Origin: Lathyrus oleraceus
Lineage: Eukaryota; Streptophyta; Magnoliopsida; Fabales; Fabaceae
NCBI RefSeq assembly: GCF_024323335.1
Contig: NC_066585.1
Coordinates: 531,788,582 to 531,852,581 of the forward strand
Length of the DNA stretch: 64,000 nucleotides
Reading direction: 5' to 3'
The notes below the pieces were generated by a model. That model was not told the DNA's origin and did not search any database. It saw only the letters and a program-made list of their open reading frames with translations. Positions 20,799 to 32,533 of this stretch are shown here, piece by piece (within the stretch, counting starts at the first letter, position 1; every line of letters begins with the position of its first letter). The position numbers and the translations under genes are program-made.

Positions 20799-22380
20799 TT
20801 GGCCCCGACTCTTGAAGAGTTTAGCAAGATCCTAGAGACTTCTAAACCCACAAAGGGTCCATTTAAAATGATAGGGTATCGTCCTACAGTAGATAAAATG
20901 GCTTATCACCTTAGCATCCATGGAGCTGACTTGCAAGCCAACTTGAGGGTTTGTGGAGACTTCAAGGGCTTCCCAAGAGAGTATCTAGAGAAAAAGGCTG
21001 ATGACTTTGCTACTTACCTAAAGTTGGATTTCTTGGACATTATCATGATCCTCCTTACCTTCAGATTAATACTTGTTCCCACTAAAAAAGAGACTTTGTG
21101 GATTATACAACCATCAATCTGATTTTGGCCATAAAAGTTGGGGATGAAGATCATGTACCTGCTCTCCTTGATGATGTCTATCATACCCTATATCAAATAC
21201 ATACAAAGAGGGGAGGTATGATCTTGTGTTGTGCTTCTTTACTTTATAAATGGCTTATTTCTCACCTATCTAAGGATATAACTGTTGTTAAGGGAATTAA
21301 TGGACACAAGGAGGTCCAATATTTGGTCTCACTCACTCAAAAGGATATTTTGTGGATCCCTCAAATTCTTAACTACAAGGATATTATCTTGAGTTGTGGA
21401 GGATTTCCTAATATTCCTCTTATAGGATCAATAGGATGCATAACCTATAATCATGTATTGGTTGCAAGACAATTGAGGCATCTTTTAGTTTATAAACCTG
21501 AAGATAGATTGTTGGAAGGTTTTATCTTACAAGAAGCAACTAGGAACCATCCTACTATCTAGAGGATTATTTATGCTTGGGGGTAACTCAAGAAAAGGAA
21601 TCCTAAAGATACCCAGGGAAGAAGGGAAGAATCCATTGTACCTTATCCTTCGTGGATGAGAGAAAGGGTACGCATAAAAAAATTACCATTTGTTCAAGAG
21701 GGTTCAGTTGTACCAAGGGCTCATGTTCCAACTATGATCTCCTTGGAGGAAGGAAACAACCTCAACACCACCATTCTTCAGCTAAAGAAAGAAAAAAAAG
21801 GTGTTGGAAGAGAAGTTTTACCAGACTACATGTGAGAAGAATAAATTGGGCAGAGACCTTAATGTAGCGTTAGAATAACTCAAAAGGAGTGAGGAAATGA
21901 CCGAATTAGAAGAAGATAAAAAGGAACAAGCCTATACTGACCTTATCGTTATTAGTTCAAGCCTCAGTGCACATAAGGAGGAACTGGGTCGAGCTTGGAG
22001 CCAAAGGGAAAAATGGAAGGATACTTGGCTAAATTCAACTAGGACTTAGAAGGAAGCAAATGACGAATATGAAGCCCGCATCCAAGCTTTGGAGGTTGAA
22101 GTCCAAAGTCTAGTTAATGCTCCATGTGAAGCCCGAAGCCAAACTACAGACTCAATATTAAAAAAAAAGAGTTGTTGAGGGACTCCCGGCCTCCCGTCCT
22201 TCTAAATGGAGTGAAGCCTACGCAGAAGTAGTAAATCTCAAGAGACATGTGAATCTCTTAAAAGAAGCGTATGATGAAATGAGGAAATGATGCAATTATG
22301 AAGAAGGTCATAATCAAGAAATAATGGACATCATCGAAGAAGACAAGGCTATTATGTTAAAACTTTAAGAGAAGGCTGGA
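20799..22380 (+). pseudogene. Plant mobile domain protein (Ogre-type ORF1), decayed
   Basis: The first open piece (20799-21122) starts PTLEEFSKILETSKPTKGP and continues YRPTVDKMAYHLSIHGADL. A second (21098-21562, different frame) gives VPALLDDVYHTLYQIHTKRGGMILCCASLLYKWLISHLS and DRLLEGFILQEATRN. Both align with the ORF1 of Ogre-1 at 61521-62867. Past a stop at 21560 the frame gives a C-terminal helical, coiled-coil-like part with several stops. Plant mobile domain proteins occur as host genes (MAIN/MAIL family) and as transposon-carried ORFs. The neighbouring retroelement-type leader and coiled coil make a captured Ogre-like fragment likelier here. No gag follows. Confidence 0.65.
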
Positions 22381-22576
22381 TACTATAGGCTAACAATTTA
22401 AAAAATAAATAAATTCCACTATTTCAAAAAGAAAACATAAGACATATATATCACTCATATATGAAAAGTGCAAGACAAATATTTTTCATCCATTAATATA
22501 AAAAAATATGACACAAATAATTATCATTGAATCATTAAAAAATATTTTTAAAAAGAAGAAACAAACATTTTCCATC

Positions 22577-22577
22577 G

Positions 22578-22609
<32 letters not shown>

Positions 22610-22628
22610 TATATATATATAATATAAT

Positions 22629-22703
<75 letters not shown>

Positions 22704-22716
22704 ATAATATAATAAT
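22577..22716. repeat. (TA)n microsatellite
   Basis: About 140 bp of TA repeats with a few TAA interruptions. Copy A has only GATATATATTAAA at the matching place, so the array expanded in copy B. Confidence 0.95.
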
Positions 22717-22915
22717 AAAGGAAAAATCTTGGTTAGATAAAAAAACTCGAGATAAGTATTTCAATGACAAAACTAAATCTGCTTTAAATCAAATGGCAAT
22801 ACAAATCAAATGAATTTTTCATAAAATCATAACAAAGAAGTTTGCACAAAGATAATTTGACGATGATATTATAGAACTAGATCCACAGTCCATAATGATA
22901 TGAGAAATATAAACT

Positions 22916-22921
22916 TTTATT
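22916..22921 (-). promoter_or_regulatory. Putative polyadenylation signal of cystatin
   Basis: AATAAA on the minus strand, about 62 nt after the stop codon. Confidence 0.5.
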
Positions 22922-22982
22922 GATACGATAATAAGGCATACATGAGAACGATGCTATAACAACACAAGCAATATGCAATAAT

Positions 22983-23339
22983 TCAAATGCGTTTAAAGGA
23001 AGAGAGATTCCTTAAGTATTCCGAAAACTGATCCAACACAACAGCTTCATAATTGTTAGAAGATGAACCGCTTTTGGCAGAAAGAGTGAGGCGGTAGTTG
23101 GTCTGGAAGACAACCTGTAATTTATCCTTGACATCCTGTGATTCACCTTTGATAAGATTCTCAAACTCCAATGTTGCTCCTTCTTGCTTGTCGTACAGGT
23201 CGACTGCGGATCGGGCAATTCCAACTACGTATGGATCACTGATGTTTTTTATGGGACTCCAACCGCCTGGTATAGCTTGATTCAGGATGGCAGAAGCCAA
23301 CAAAATAAGGAAGAGAAGAACAAGGGATTGAAATCTCAT
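22983..23339 (-). CDS. Cystatin-like cysteine protease inhibitor
   Basis: 118 residues in a single exon. Residues 1-22 (MRFQSLVLLFLILLASAILNQA) are a signal peptide, so it is secreted or vacuolar. The mature part shows phytocystatin features: Gly-Gly at 25-26 (PGGWSPIKNISDP), the plant helix at about 41-50 (IARSAVDLYD, where consensus has LARFAV..N), and the NYRL and YEAVV strands. The first inhibitory hairpin is altered. The usual Q-x-V-x-G is QVVFQ at 75-79, so glycine is lost, and the Pro-Trp of the second hairpin is absent (VVLDQFSEYL). There is an extra DVKDKL before the loop. Family members inhibit papain-type proteases; these changes suggest weaker or different activity (inference). 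A TATA box, a polyA signal and an intact frame support a live gene. Confidence 0.88.
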   Translation of the reverse strand: MRFQSLVLLFLILLASAILNQAIPGGWSPIKNISDPYVVGIARSAVDLYDKQEGATLEFENLIKGESQDVKDKLQVVFQTNYRLTLSAKSGSSSNNYEAVVLDQFSEYLRNLSSFKRI

Positions 23340-23415
23340 GATGCTGGTTTGGTATTTTTTTCAAGCTTGAGAAACTAAAATGGTGTGAGTTACACTTTGT
23401 GGACTGGTGGAGTAG

Positions 23416-23427
23416 TTATATATATAT
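23416..23427 (-). promoter_or_regulatory. TATA box of cystatin gene
   Basis: TATATATATAAC-type sequence on the minus strand, about 80 nt upstream of the ATG. It is suitable for a short 5' leader. Confidence 0.6.
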
Positions 23428-23606
23428 TGTTCACAAGTTATACCATGGTAACATAATTTTTTTACTTGTGGAAATAAACAAAAAATTTCATTTAATTCTA
23501 TTTTATGAAAATAAATTAATTTCTTCTTAAGTAAACAAATAAAGTTCTTTTAATACTCCTACCTTTCAATCCATTTTATAAGAGACATCTTATTTCTTAT
23601 ATTCAT

Positions 23607-24670
23607 TTGAAAAACTAATGTATCTGAATTATATATAGACCAAATACATTAAATATTCAATGAAAATTAAGTTATCTCTTATAAAAAGATAAAAAGAGAA
23701 AAGAATCGGATATAATAATATGGTAAGTATTAAATAAATTTACAATTAGTTTTATAGAAAAATATGGTAAGTATTATATTTATGGAAAATATAGTGAAAA
23801 GTATTATAAGTTAGGTTATAAAAAAAGGTCTTAATATATTTCCGTATTTCTTAAATCTCATTTATAACAAATATTTGTTTAATAGGTTATTCCATATTTT
23901 TTTCATTTTAATAAACTATAAACTTTTTTCCAATTTTTTCAGTATCAATTATTAATATTTGTCATGTATGTTTTATAATATTTAACATGCACATTCTTTG
24001 ATTCAATAAAATATCTATTTCATGTTTAATTTAATATTTCTTAGTAATAAAATATTTGATCGGTTATTTTTAATGTATTAGCAAATACTATATGTTTTTC
24101 ACCGATAATTCTAAATAAAATGGAATAAATATTTATCACTTGAAAAACTAATGTATCTGAATTATATATAGATCAAATACATTAAATATTCAATAAAAAT
24201 TAAGTTATCTCTTATAAAAAGATAAAAAGAGAAAAGAATCGGATATAGTAATATACAATATTAAATAAACCAACAATTAGTTTTATCGAAAAATATGGTA
24301 AGTATTATATTTATCGAAAATATAGTGAAAAGTATTATATGCTAGTTATAAAAAAATGTCATAACATATTTCCGTATTTCTTAAGTTTCATTTATAACAG
24401 ATATTTGTTTAATAGGTTGTTCCATATTTTTTTCATTTTAATAAACTATAAACTTTTTTTCCAATTTTTTCAGTATCAATTATTAATATTTGTCATGTAT
24501 ATTTTATAATATTTAATATGCATTTTCTTTGATTCAATAAAATATCTATTTCATGTTTAATTTAATACTTATTAGTGATAAAATATTTGATCTGTTCTTT
24601 TTAATATATTAGCAAATACTATATGTTTTTCACCAATAATTCTAAATAAAGTGAAATAAATATTTATCAC
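23607..24670. repeat. 533-bp direct tandem duplication upstream of cystatin
   Basis: Unit 1 at 23607-24139 and unit 2 at about 24140-24670, both beginning TTGAAAAACTAATGTATCTG. The units are highly similar with scattered substitutions and small indels. AT-rich, with no ORF. Confidence 0.9.
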
Positions 24671-24945
24671 TTAAAATAAAACTACATATTCAATATTTAT
24701 TATTGATAGTTAAAAAAAGCTCGAGAAAAATATTTATCACTCATACATAAAAAAGTAAAAGACAATCATTTATGTAAATATAAAAAAAAAATTAACATGG
24801 TCGAAATATTTATTGTTGATGCATGTATAAACACGAGACAAATATTTTTCATTGATACATATATTAATAAATGGAATGTTAGTTAAATAAAAGGAAAAAC
24901 ATTTTTAATTATATGTGAAAGTTGTAGACCATATATGTACTAGAA
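24671..24945. other. AT-rich interval
   Basis: No gene. Contains degenerate units of the type ACAAATATTTxTCATTxATACAT also found at 19390-19740 and 22440-22560. Confidence 0.5.
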
Positions 24946-25178
24946 TACTTCCATTTCCCCCTAGAGAATGTAAACCAAATGAGTGTAAGTCAAGCCTGCT
25001 GGGGTGAGCCCTTCTCACTGCCCAAAATTGAGGTTATAGTCGCTCACTGACCATAAGGCGTGTCCATTATTTGCAGTATTCGCCTCTTTGTCCGCATTAC
25101 TTGCCCTATGTTGGGATTAGTTGAAATCACCTAATGCCTACTCACGAAACATGGGAATTTACTTGTCCTAACAGTATG
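24946..25178 (+). repeat. LTR fragment of the same family as 17340-17570
   Basis: Aligned phrases include GAATGTAAACCAAATGAG, GCATTACTTGCCCTATG and CTCACGAAACATGGGAATT. It is cut at 25178 by the Ogre-1 insertion, and the remainder should lie beyond the right edge of the window. Confidence 0.7.
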
Positions 25179-28100
25179 TGTAGCGGGGTATTCGTTACCA
25201 TTAGAGATATTGACTAAATCCAAGGTAAACCATACAAGTCGAGTCGCCACCGCACTTCTATTTATCCAAAGGAATGGTTAGAAAGCGAACAAAAACCTAA
25301 AAGTTTTATCGAATCAAAAACTAGTAAAAATGTCAGAGATCTGGGTAAGGGGGTTGGTTATGCAATGGGAAGGTTTTAAGCACCCAAAATATCCTAGGTA
25401 CTCCTAGGGAGCCCTTTTCATATTTGTTGTAAGGTTGATATTTTGTGAAAATTTATTTGTGCAAACATGATTGAAGAGGTGAGAAAAGAATATACAAGTT
25501 TATTTACATTTTGTGTTTGGATGGATAAACCCATTGCCTACGTACCATCTTAAAAAAAGATTAGGATCAAAACCTCGTAGTTCGGGGTAAAAATCTCAAA
25601 ATGAGTTGGTGAATTGATTGGTCTAAAAGCCTTAAGGTCTTTTGTTATCCAAGGGAGAAAACTCAACCTAAAAACCACAAATCCACCATGTGAGGATAGC
25701 TTCAACATGCTAGTGAGGGGTTAACCCTATAATAAACATGGAAGTCTTATGGTCCATCACTAAGGATATAGGTGAGTATTATATCAACCTCAAGGATAAC
25801 TCAAACCTAATAGCTAAAGGTTATGAAAAAATTTGTTTAAGAAAGTGGCCATTGAAACCACAAAAGTATTTGAATGAGTAGTATTTACCAATGAAAAGTA
25901 TTTACAAAATATGGTCAAAGTGGATTAAAAGATTCAATTCAAAATAAGTATTATGAAAAGAGAGTTTAAAAATCAAAAGCATAAGGCTTAGGTTTCTAAT
26001 GTTTGAAAACAAAGGTTAAATGTTTGCACAAAAAGTTTTGGCTTGGGTTAGAGTGGAGAGAAGAAGAAGAATGGCTAAGGTCCTAAACAAGACAAGAGGC
26101 AAGGGACAAGAAGTAAAACCACACATGGAGTTCCTCCCTTGAGATCATATTGATGATCCAAGTAGCTCCCATCCTTTGGAATAAGCGATCACAATAATGG
26201 TAAACTCAAGCGATCAACAATCAAATGAACTCTTGGAAAGCTCCTCAATATATCTTGGATCCCTCTCTCTTAGAAGCTCATGGTAATGGTTCTTCAATTT
26301 AGCTTAACATTGGAATCCCTAGCACAAGAACACACACATCAAAAAGTTCTATGGAAACAAACAAGGAATGAACAAGAGGAGTTTAGAATTTGGTCCTTTC
26401 AAAGTCATCTTTAACATTAAGCATTCTAAAGGCATGAGGCCTAGTTGCTCTTTGACATTTAAGCACTCTAAAGGCATGAGACCTAGTTGCTCTTCACACT
26501 CCATTAGCTTGGGTAAGGTCCTAATATCTAAGTCCATTTTGTCCAATTCTTTGCATTTGGTTCACAACAAACAAAATAAAACACAAACACAAATGATATA
26601 TACACAATTATATGCTCAAGTGAGCAAAAGGCAAATTGCATTATCATAAACATGTGCTCCAATGAGCAAAGGAAAAAGTAAATGAATAATATGTACAAGA
26701 ATAATAAATTGCATAAATGTAAAGTGCAAAAAGTAAATGTTAATGGTTAATAGTTAGTAGTTAGTGTGCCATAAGGCGAATTTAGCGCTATGTTAAACAA
26801 TCGTAATTGGACTTATGTAGAAGTCACAACTATCTGAGGCCGGTCAATAATAATGTAGGCAACAACACAAGTTAGAAGTCTTGATTAGTGAACCAAGTTC
26901 CAACAACTTGCCATGCCAAAAAGAAAATGGGAAATGATCTTGTATTGGTTTAAGTCTTTTGCATGATTTAAGAAGCAATCTATCCTTAATGCAAAGCCAT
27001 TCACTTGATCATTTGATCAAGATGAATTAGATTTGAATCAAGGAAGATTAAACCTCCCTAATCAATGCTAACTTAACAACCCTTAACTCATTGATCAAAA
27101 AGAAAAAGAAGAAGAAGAAGGAGATGAATAATGGATAATAACAAAGAAAAGAATAAAGTGCATTAAATGAAATGGAATGTACCAATCAACAAGTGTTGAC
27201 CAATGACATTGAGGATCATGGTCAAACAATCAAAAACAGAAGTGAGATGAAGATTGGAAGTCAAGAAATGAACAAAATATTTTTAGGCATTTTTCATATT
27301 TAAAATAAACTTGAATTAAAATATTAAAGAAAGGTCAAACTTCAAAATCACTTCAAATCAACTTTGAAAAGTCCAAGTGATTTATCCTAAGTTCAACAAG
27401 GTCAAACAAAGTTTGACAAAAAATTTCAGCATTTTTAAAAGTCAGAAACTATTTTTAACCAATTAAAAATGAATAAAAATGACCTAATTGAACTAAAATC
27501 TCAAATAAATCTCAAATCAATTAAAACATTGATGAGAATATTTTTCATAGATCCATCATCATTCAAAGAGGTTGAGAAAATATTTTTGTATTTTTTGAAT
27601 ATCAAAAACTATTTAAAATGAATTAAAAATAACAAGAAAAGAGAAAATTCACAAAAAATATCAAATGACAAAATAAAAAATATTAAAAATCATTTTTAGA
27701 AACTAGAATTTAAATGGAGAAGAATGCAATTGGTCCCATATTTTTTGGATTTAAAATGAAAGAATTATGATTTTTTGAAGTTTAATGAAATAAAAGAAAT
27801 AAAATGGAAATTAAGAAAATCAGAAAAAAGGAGAGGCGTCTGATCAAGCCTCATTAATTGACGTGGCTGATCAGACGCTCCACATGCGCACGCTCATGGT
27901 AAGCCTTAGTCAACTGAGTAACATGTGGAATTAAAAAAAGTCATAAGATCCAAGAGCCATAATTCAATCTGGAAATCATCATCAACGGCTGGGATTCAAA
28001 CTGGCAAACGGACGGTGGTGTACACCACCGTCTTCTCCGGCGAGCATGGAGATTCCGGCCAGAGTTGCAGGTCAAAAAAACTTGATGAAAACGAGCGATC

Positions 28101-30103
28101 CTCATATCATTGGAAAGCTGGGGTGATGTACATCACCCATGTACCATTAGTTTCTCTTATAGATCCCCATAGTAAGAGAAATCAGAAGGAGAAAAATATG
28201 GTGTTCATGCTGAACTTCAAGGATTTCAAAAATTGAGCATACAGCAATTGTGCCTCTATAGGGAGGACTTCAGACAACACAATATCAAGGCCAATAGATC
28301 AAGGAGTAAGGAGTTTCGAAGAAAAAACCAGTTGATGCACACCTTTGAACTGTGAAGCTTTGAGTCACTTTCCTTGCTCCCTTTTGCCAAACAGAACTTC
28401 AATGGACTAGATGATGAAGGTTTAGGAACTTTAGATCTGAAGATTCAACCAAATTCAATTGAATTTCAGATCTGAAATTTTGAAGAAAAATGAAACTTAG
28501 TTCCTTTGGTATGGTTGGGGATTGATTTCTGCAGAGCTTTAGGTGCCTTTAGGTTGGTTTAGAATGAATCTGAGCAACTCTATTTATAGCACAAAGTGAT
28601 GCAAGGCATGTAGAATTCGTGTGCATGAAGTGAGGGGGCCTCCATGCATGGGCCTGTACAGGCGCATGGGAGGCCCAAATGCAATGGCAAATGAGTGTTC
28701 AGATGTAAGAAATATGAAATGGATGTGTACATGTGATTGAATTGGCTTGTGTAATGAGTTTCAACATGTTATGCATAAATGAGCCTAAAACTTCACCTCT
28801 TCGAAAATGCCAATTAGAAAATCCAAACATAAGCATGTGGGTAATGGTTGGAAAGGTCTTGACATAAGGAACAAATGTTATGTTGGACAAAAACTCATTT
28901 GAAGTGTGGAAATTTATAAAAATAGGCCATGAAGTTCATAGTGCAAAACATGCCTTTGAGAATTTTGTCAAATTGAACCAACTTCAAGCCCTTATGTTTT
29001 GATGATTAAAGCTTTAAATGAAAAAACCTCCAACATCAAAGCTGTATATCTTCGCTATAAAATAAAAATGGACTTAAATTTTGCATCATTTGGATTTTTG
29101 ATGAAGGAGTTATGGGCACTTGAAGTTGGACTTTTTGCCTTTCAATGCATTTGGTCCAAAGTGACCTATAATGTTTTGCATTATCACATGTATTTTCTTT
29201 GAGATTATGAAATTTTGTTAAACATAATATTTGAATTAGACACAATAAGATTTCCAATACCTTTGATCCCACCTCAAAATCATAAAAAATGAATGAGTTA
29301 TGTTCTTGGGAAGTTGACCCAAAATTAGGGTTTCAGTCAAAATGACCTATAATTTCTTGGAATGGATGATGACCTTACATGCTTCAAATAAATTTTTGAT
29401 GAACATGAAAGTTGTTCATATTGTCCTTAAGAACATGTTTGCGTTTGGGATCATCTCCATTTGACCAACACATAAAAAGTTAGATCTCAGTGCATTTCAA
29501 AATAGTCAGATGAATTGACTGATCAACTTCTCAAGTCCACCACTCATATCTTAATGAATTGATGATTGAGGGAATTCAAATAAGTTCAAATATGCATGAA
29601 ATGATGAGTTAAAGAACTTCCCTTGATTGTATTTGATCATGGGTTGAGGTTGCTTCATGAGCAAGGCACACTTGGTACACAAATGAATTAGGGTTTTCTT
29701 GAGAAACAAACCTCAAACCCTTTGACTTGCTTTGATCAAAATGATGCATTGAGACATTTGGGAGACATATTTGATGGATGACAGCTTTGGGAACCATTAC
29801 CATGCTTGCTTTCATCTTCTCTTGACCATATCTTTGCACAAAGGATCTCCTAGAAGCTCTTGACCTTGTGATTGCTCAAGCTACAAACAAGAAATGTTAG
29901 TGACATATTTTTGTGATTTTGGTTAGTAAAAAAAATAAGAAAAGCAATAATATGCAATTCAAGCATGCTTGGTGATCTCAAACCACTCACAAGAAGTCCC
30001 ACCCAAAGGCAAAGGGAACCAAGATGCTCATGATCCTTGAGGCTTTGCAAATGCAATGTTATGATGCCATGAGGGATCTTAGGGCCAAAATTGGGGTCTT
30101 ACA
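25179..30103 (-). repeat. 3' LTR of Ogre-1
   Basis: 4925 bp. On the plus strand it runs from TGTAGCGGGG to GGTCTTACA; in element sense it runs TGTAAGACCCC...CCGCTACA. The PPT abuts it at 30104. Short frames inside are not genes. The 210 bp comparable with the 5' LTR differs at one site. Confidence 0.92.
28581..28588 (-). promoter_or_regulatory. TATA box of Ogre-1 LTR
   Basis: TATAAATA on the minus strand in GCTATAAATAGAGTTG, a canonical plant core promoter roughly 1.5 kb into the LTR. Confidence 0.75.
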
Positions 30104-30118
30104 GATGCCCCTATTTAA
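30104..30118 (-). other. Polypurine tract of Ogre-1
   Basis: TTAAATAGGGGCATC in element sense, touching the LTR. It resembles the Ogre-2 tract (TTGAATAGGGGCAAC). Confidence 0.88.
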
Positions 30119-31421
30119 GGTCATTCTAACCGGAGAAGTGAAGGTTAAAATCTTCGTCTCGACGAGGTAGAATGGGCTTAAATAATAACAGAGAGACGAA
30201 TTTTGGTCCCTAAGAGACCTCATGATGCAAATGTATGTATGCAAAAGGTAACACTCTGTGGAGATATGTGTCCACAAAGGAAGAAAGAAACTAGGAATAA
30301 CCGAAAATCCACTGGAGCAACATACTCACAAATGGGACAGAGACTCTAGGGATTATACTGGAGAGTAAAGGGATAAAAATGCGTGAGCAGGTCGCGACTC
30401 GAAACTTGCGGAGAGACACAAAGGAAATCCATGAAATAAATCACTGGAAGGACCCGAGCTGACTCAAAGATGCATGTATTGGGGAATATGCCAATATAGC
30501 AAAAATTATCCATAACGGATACTTCGGATAAAAATCCGGACTCAGGTTGGGAGAATCCACTAAGGGACTTTGCTAGGGAAACACCCAAACAAGACTCCTC
30601 TGGGGAAGCAACGGGATGAGGTATTACTGGTTACTGGGTAATAAGCTCAAAGAGACATATGATCTGAACACCGGTATAAGGGTGAGAGAACAACATGCTC
30701 GGGAAGAATGAATATCTAAGACCGGTATAAGGGTGAGAGATATCAAACATCCGAAATCATCTGAGGAAGACCTAAAAAGGTATACTTTAGCTCAAGAAAA
30801 TCTGACTCCGCAAAGGGACAAAAAGTCATAATAGGGAGCAGGGAAGAAGGAACACCAGGGATACCGGTTACTGGGTATATAATAGGTGACCAACCAAAGC
30901 GTGAATGGGGGAATATTACCAAGACACTCATCATCCAAAAGAGGGCTAAAAGCAAACTCGATTATAGGATGGACATTCGATTCCAAATGGAAGGGAATAC
31001 GAATCTTACTCAACTGGGGAAGCAATAGACTTCAACTGAAGAGTGCATGAGATATATTATCTATTACCGTCAGAATATAGATAACATACTCGCATGGAAG
31101 ATTATCCACAACCGGCTACTAGGTTAATAAAGGATAAATCGACCGATAAAGAAAAGGCATCGGGATACCGAATACTGGGTATATAATGATGACCAATCCA
31201 GGGGAGAAACAATCGTCACCAACAACAAAGGGTAGACGAGAGATGACTTGCTAGGGATAAATTGCTTGATCAGAGCAATTATCCAAAAGATGAGGGAATA
31301 TCAACATCGAATATTGGATAAAGATAACCGTCAAGGAGGGGATTACATCTACCGGATACTGGATAGAAAACCACGGAAAAGTAATCGTCATCAATTAGGA
31401 TGAGCAAAACAGTTACCTCTG
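30119..31421 (-). other. Ogre-1 3'UTR, part next to the LTR
   Basis: No gene. Degenerate interspersed repeats: ACCGGTTACTGGGTA-like phrases at about 30627, 30862, 31163 and 31343, and ACCGGTATAAGGGTGAGAGA at about 30670 and 30721. Plus-strand PBS-like strings ACTCCTCTGGGGA (30594) and ACTCAACTGGGGA (31008) mean the element RNA carries their complement here. Confidence 0.7.
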
Positions 31422-31426
31422 CCAGG
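31422..31426. other. Target duplication of solo LTR, left
   Basis: CCAGG, repeated at 34104-34108. Confidence 0.9.
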
Positions 31427-31863
31427 TGTAGCACCTCAAATTTGCTCTCCTCATTCATGCATCCATTTTAGGTCATTTAACATTTCATATTGCATTCCAG
31501 CAAAGTTCATCTGAATTACCTCTGGTCAACATTGGTCTACTGAAGCAGTCAAAGTAGGGTTCCTCAAGGATTGAGATGCATTCTTGGTTTGAAGACGTTG
31601 TGTAGAGCTCTGTGGAGCTAGGGTTTCATTTTCAGAGGTTTTCGTTAAAGGATCAAGCTTAATGGGCTCAGTACAGTTCAAAATTCAATTGTGAAATCAA
31701 AAGTCAACTGTTGGTCAACTGAGGGTCAAAGAGCTAGGGAATGACTTGAGATACTTCGAGCATGTTCAAATGGGGTCTATTCATCATTCAAAATATTAAT
31801 CTTAAAGGAACAAAGGCCCAGTGCACAGGTTACCAAATTTGGAAAGATGACTTGAGCTGTCAT

Positions 31864-31967
31864 GCTCGCTAGGCAAGCAGATTGGTTCGCCCAGCGAGTC
31901 CCAAGAAAGGCCACCAAAGTCACCTGCGCCCAGAAGAACTTCCTGAGCTGTCATGCTCGCTAGGAGA
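31864..31967 (+). repeat. TCGCTAGG-type inverted repeats in solo LTR, upstream of TATA
   Basis: GCTCGCTAGGCAAGC (31864), TTCGCCCAGCGAG (about 31886) and GCTCGCTAGGAGAAG (about 31955). The phrase GAGCTGTCATGCTCGCTAGG occurs twice. Confidence 0.65.
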
Positions 31968-32062
31968 AGCCCACACTTTTAAAAATAAAATAAAAATAAT
32001 AACAAAGGTCATGGGCTTAAATTGCCTTCATTTTTGAGCCCACCAAGCCACGAAAATCAGAG

Positions 32063-32068
32063 TATAAA
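32063..32068 (+). promoter_or_regulatory. Putative TATA box of solo LTR
   Basis: TATAAA in CAGAGTATAAACTCC, preceded by the inverted repeats. Confidence 0.6.
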
Positions 32069-32470
32069 CTCCAGAAATTCATTGGAACAAAACCCAGAAT
32101 CCAGGCAGCCTCCATACACACTAAAAAAGTTCACTTGCACAAAATCACCTCTACCAATTCCATCTCCCAGAAACCCTAACATTGCTTTGCAAACCCAACC
32201 GTGCAATTCAATTTCAATCGATCTCTCCAATCAGGTTTTCCCCATTTCCATTACCTTATGCTTTCAATTTGAAATTTCTAAAGTATGAGACATTATGGTT
32301 GAATTTGGGAGAGTGGGTATCATTAGGTTTTGCATGTGGGTTTAGATGTGTATGAATGTGTAGAACAATGCCTTGAATGTTTAATCACTTAGTGGCTGAA
32401 ATGGGTACCATAGGATTTAGGGTTTTATGAAATTGGATTGTTATCAAGGAAGAACCCAGAACCCGTAGGC

Positions 32471-32533
32471 ATTCGCTAGCACCTCGCTAAGCGAACCTAT
32501 AGCGGAGTTTCGCTAAGTCTTCGCTAAGCGAAG
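32471..32533 (+). repeat. TTCGCTAAGCGAA-type inverted repeats in solo LTR, downstream of TATA
   Basis: CTCGCTAAGCGAAC near 32483 and CTTCGCTAAGCGAAG at 32519-32533, a perfect 6-bp-arm hairpin, followed by CATGACAGT. CATGACAGTT also follows a hairpin in the nested Athila LTR (1868). Confidence 0.7.

Larger units (their letters stand above)
22440..23219. repeat. Duplicated cystatin segment, copy B
   Basis: Matches copy A at 19560-20213. It has an extra 140 bp of alternating TA and is intact through the cystatin start. Confidence 0.85.

Noticed and set aside
22577..22716. Minus-strand frame rich in Ile-Tyr across the (TA)n tract
   Set aside because: Pure microsatellite translation.
27925..28236. 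103-codon plus-strand frame inside the Ogre-1 LTR
   Set aside because: Antisense to the LTR, no domain, no start context; likely chance.
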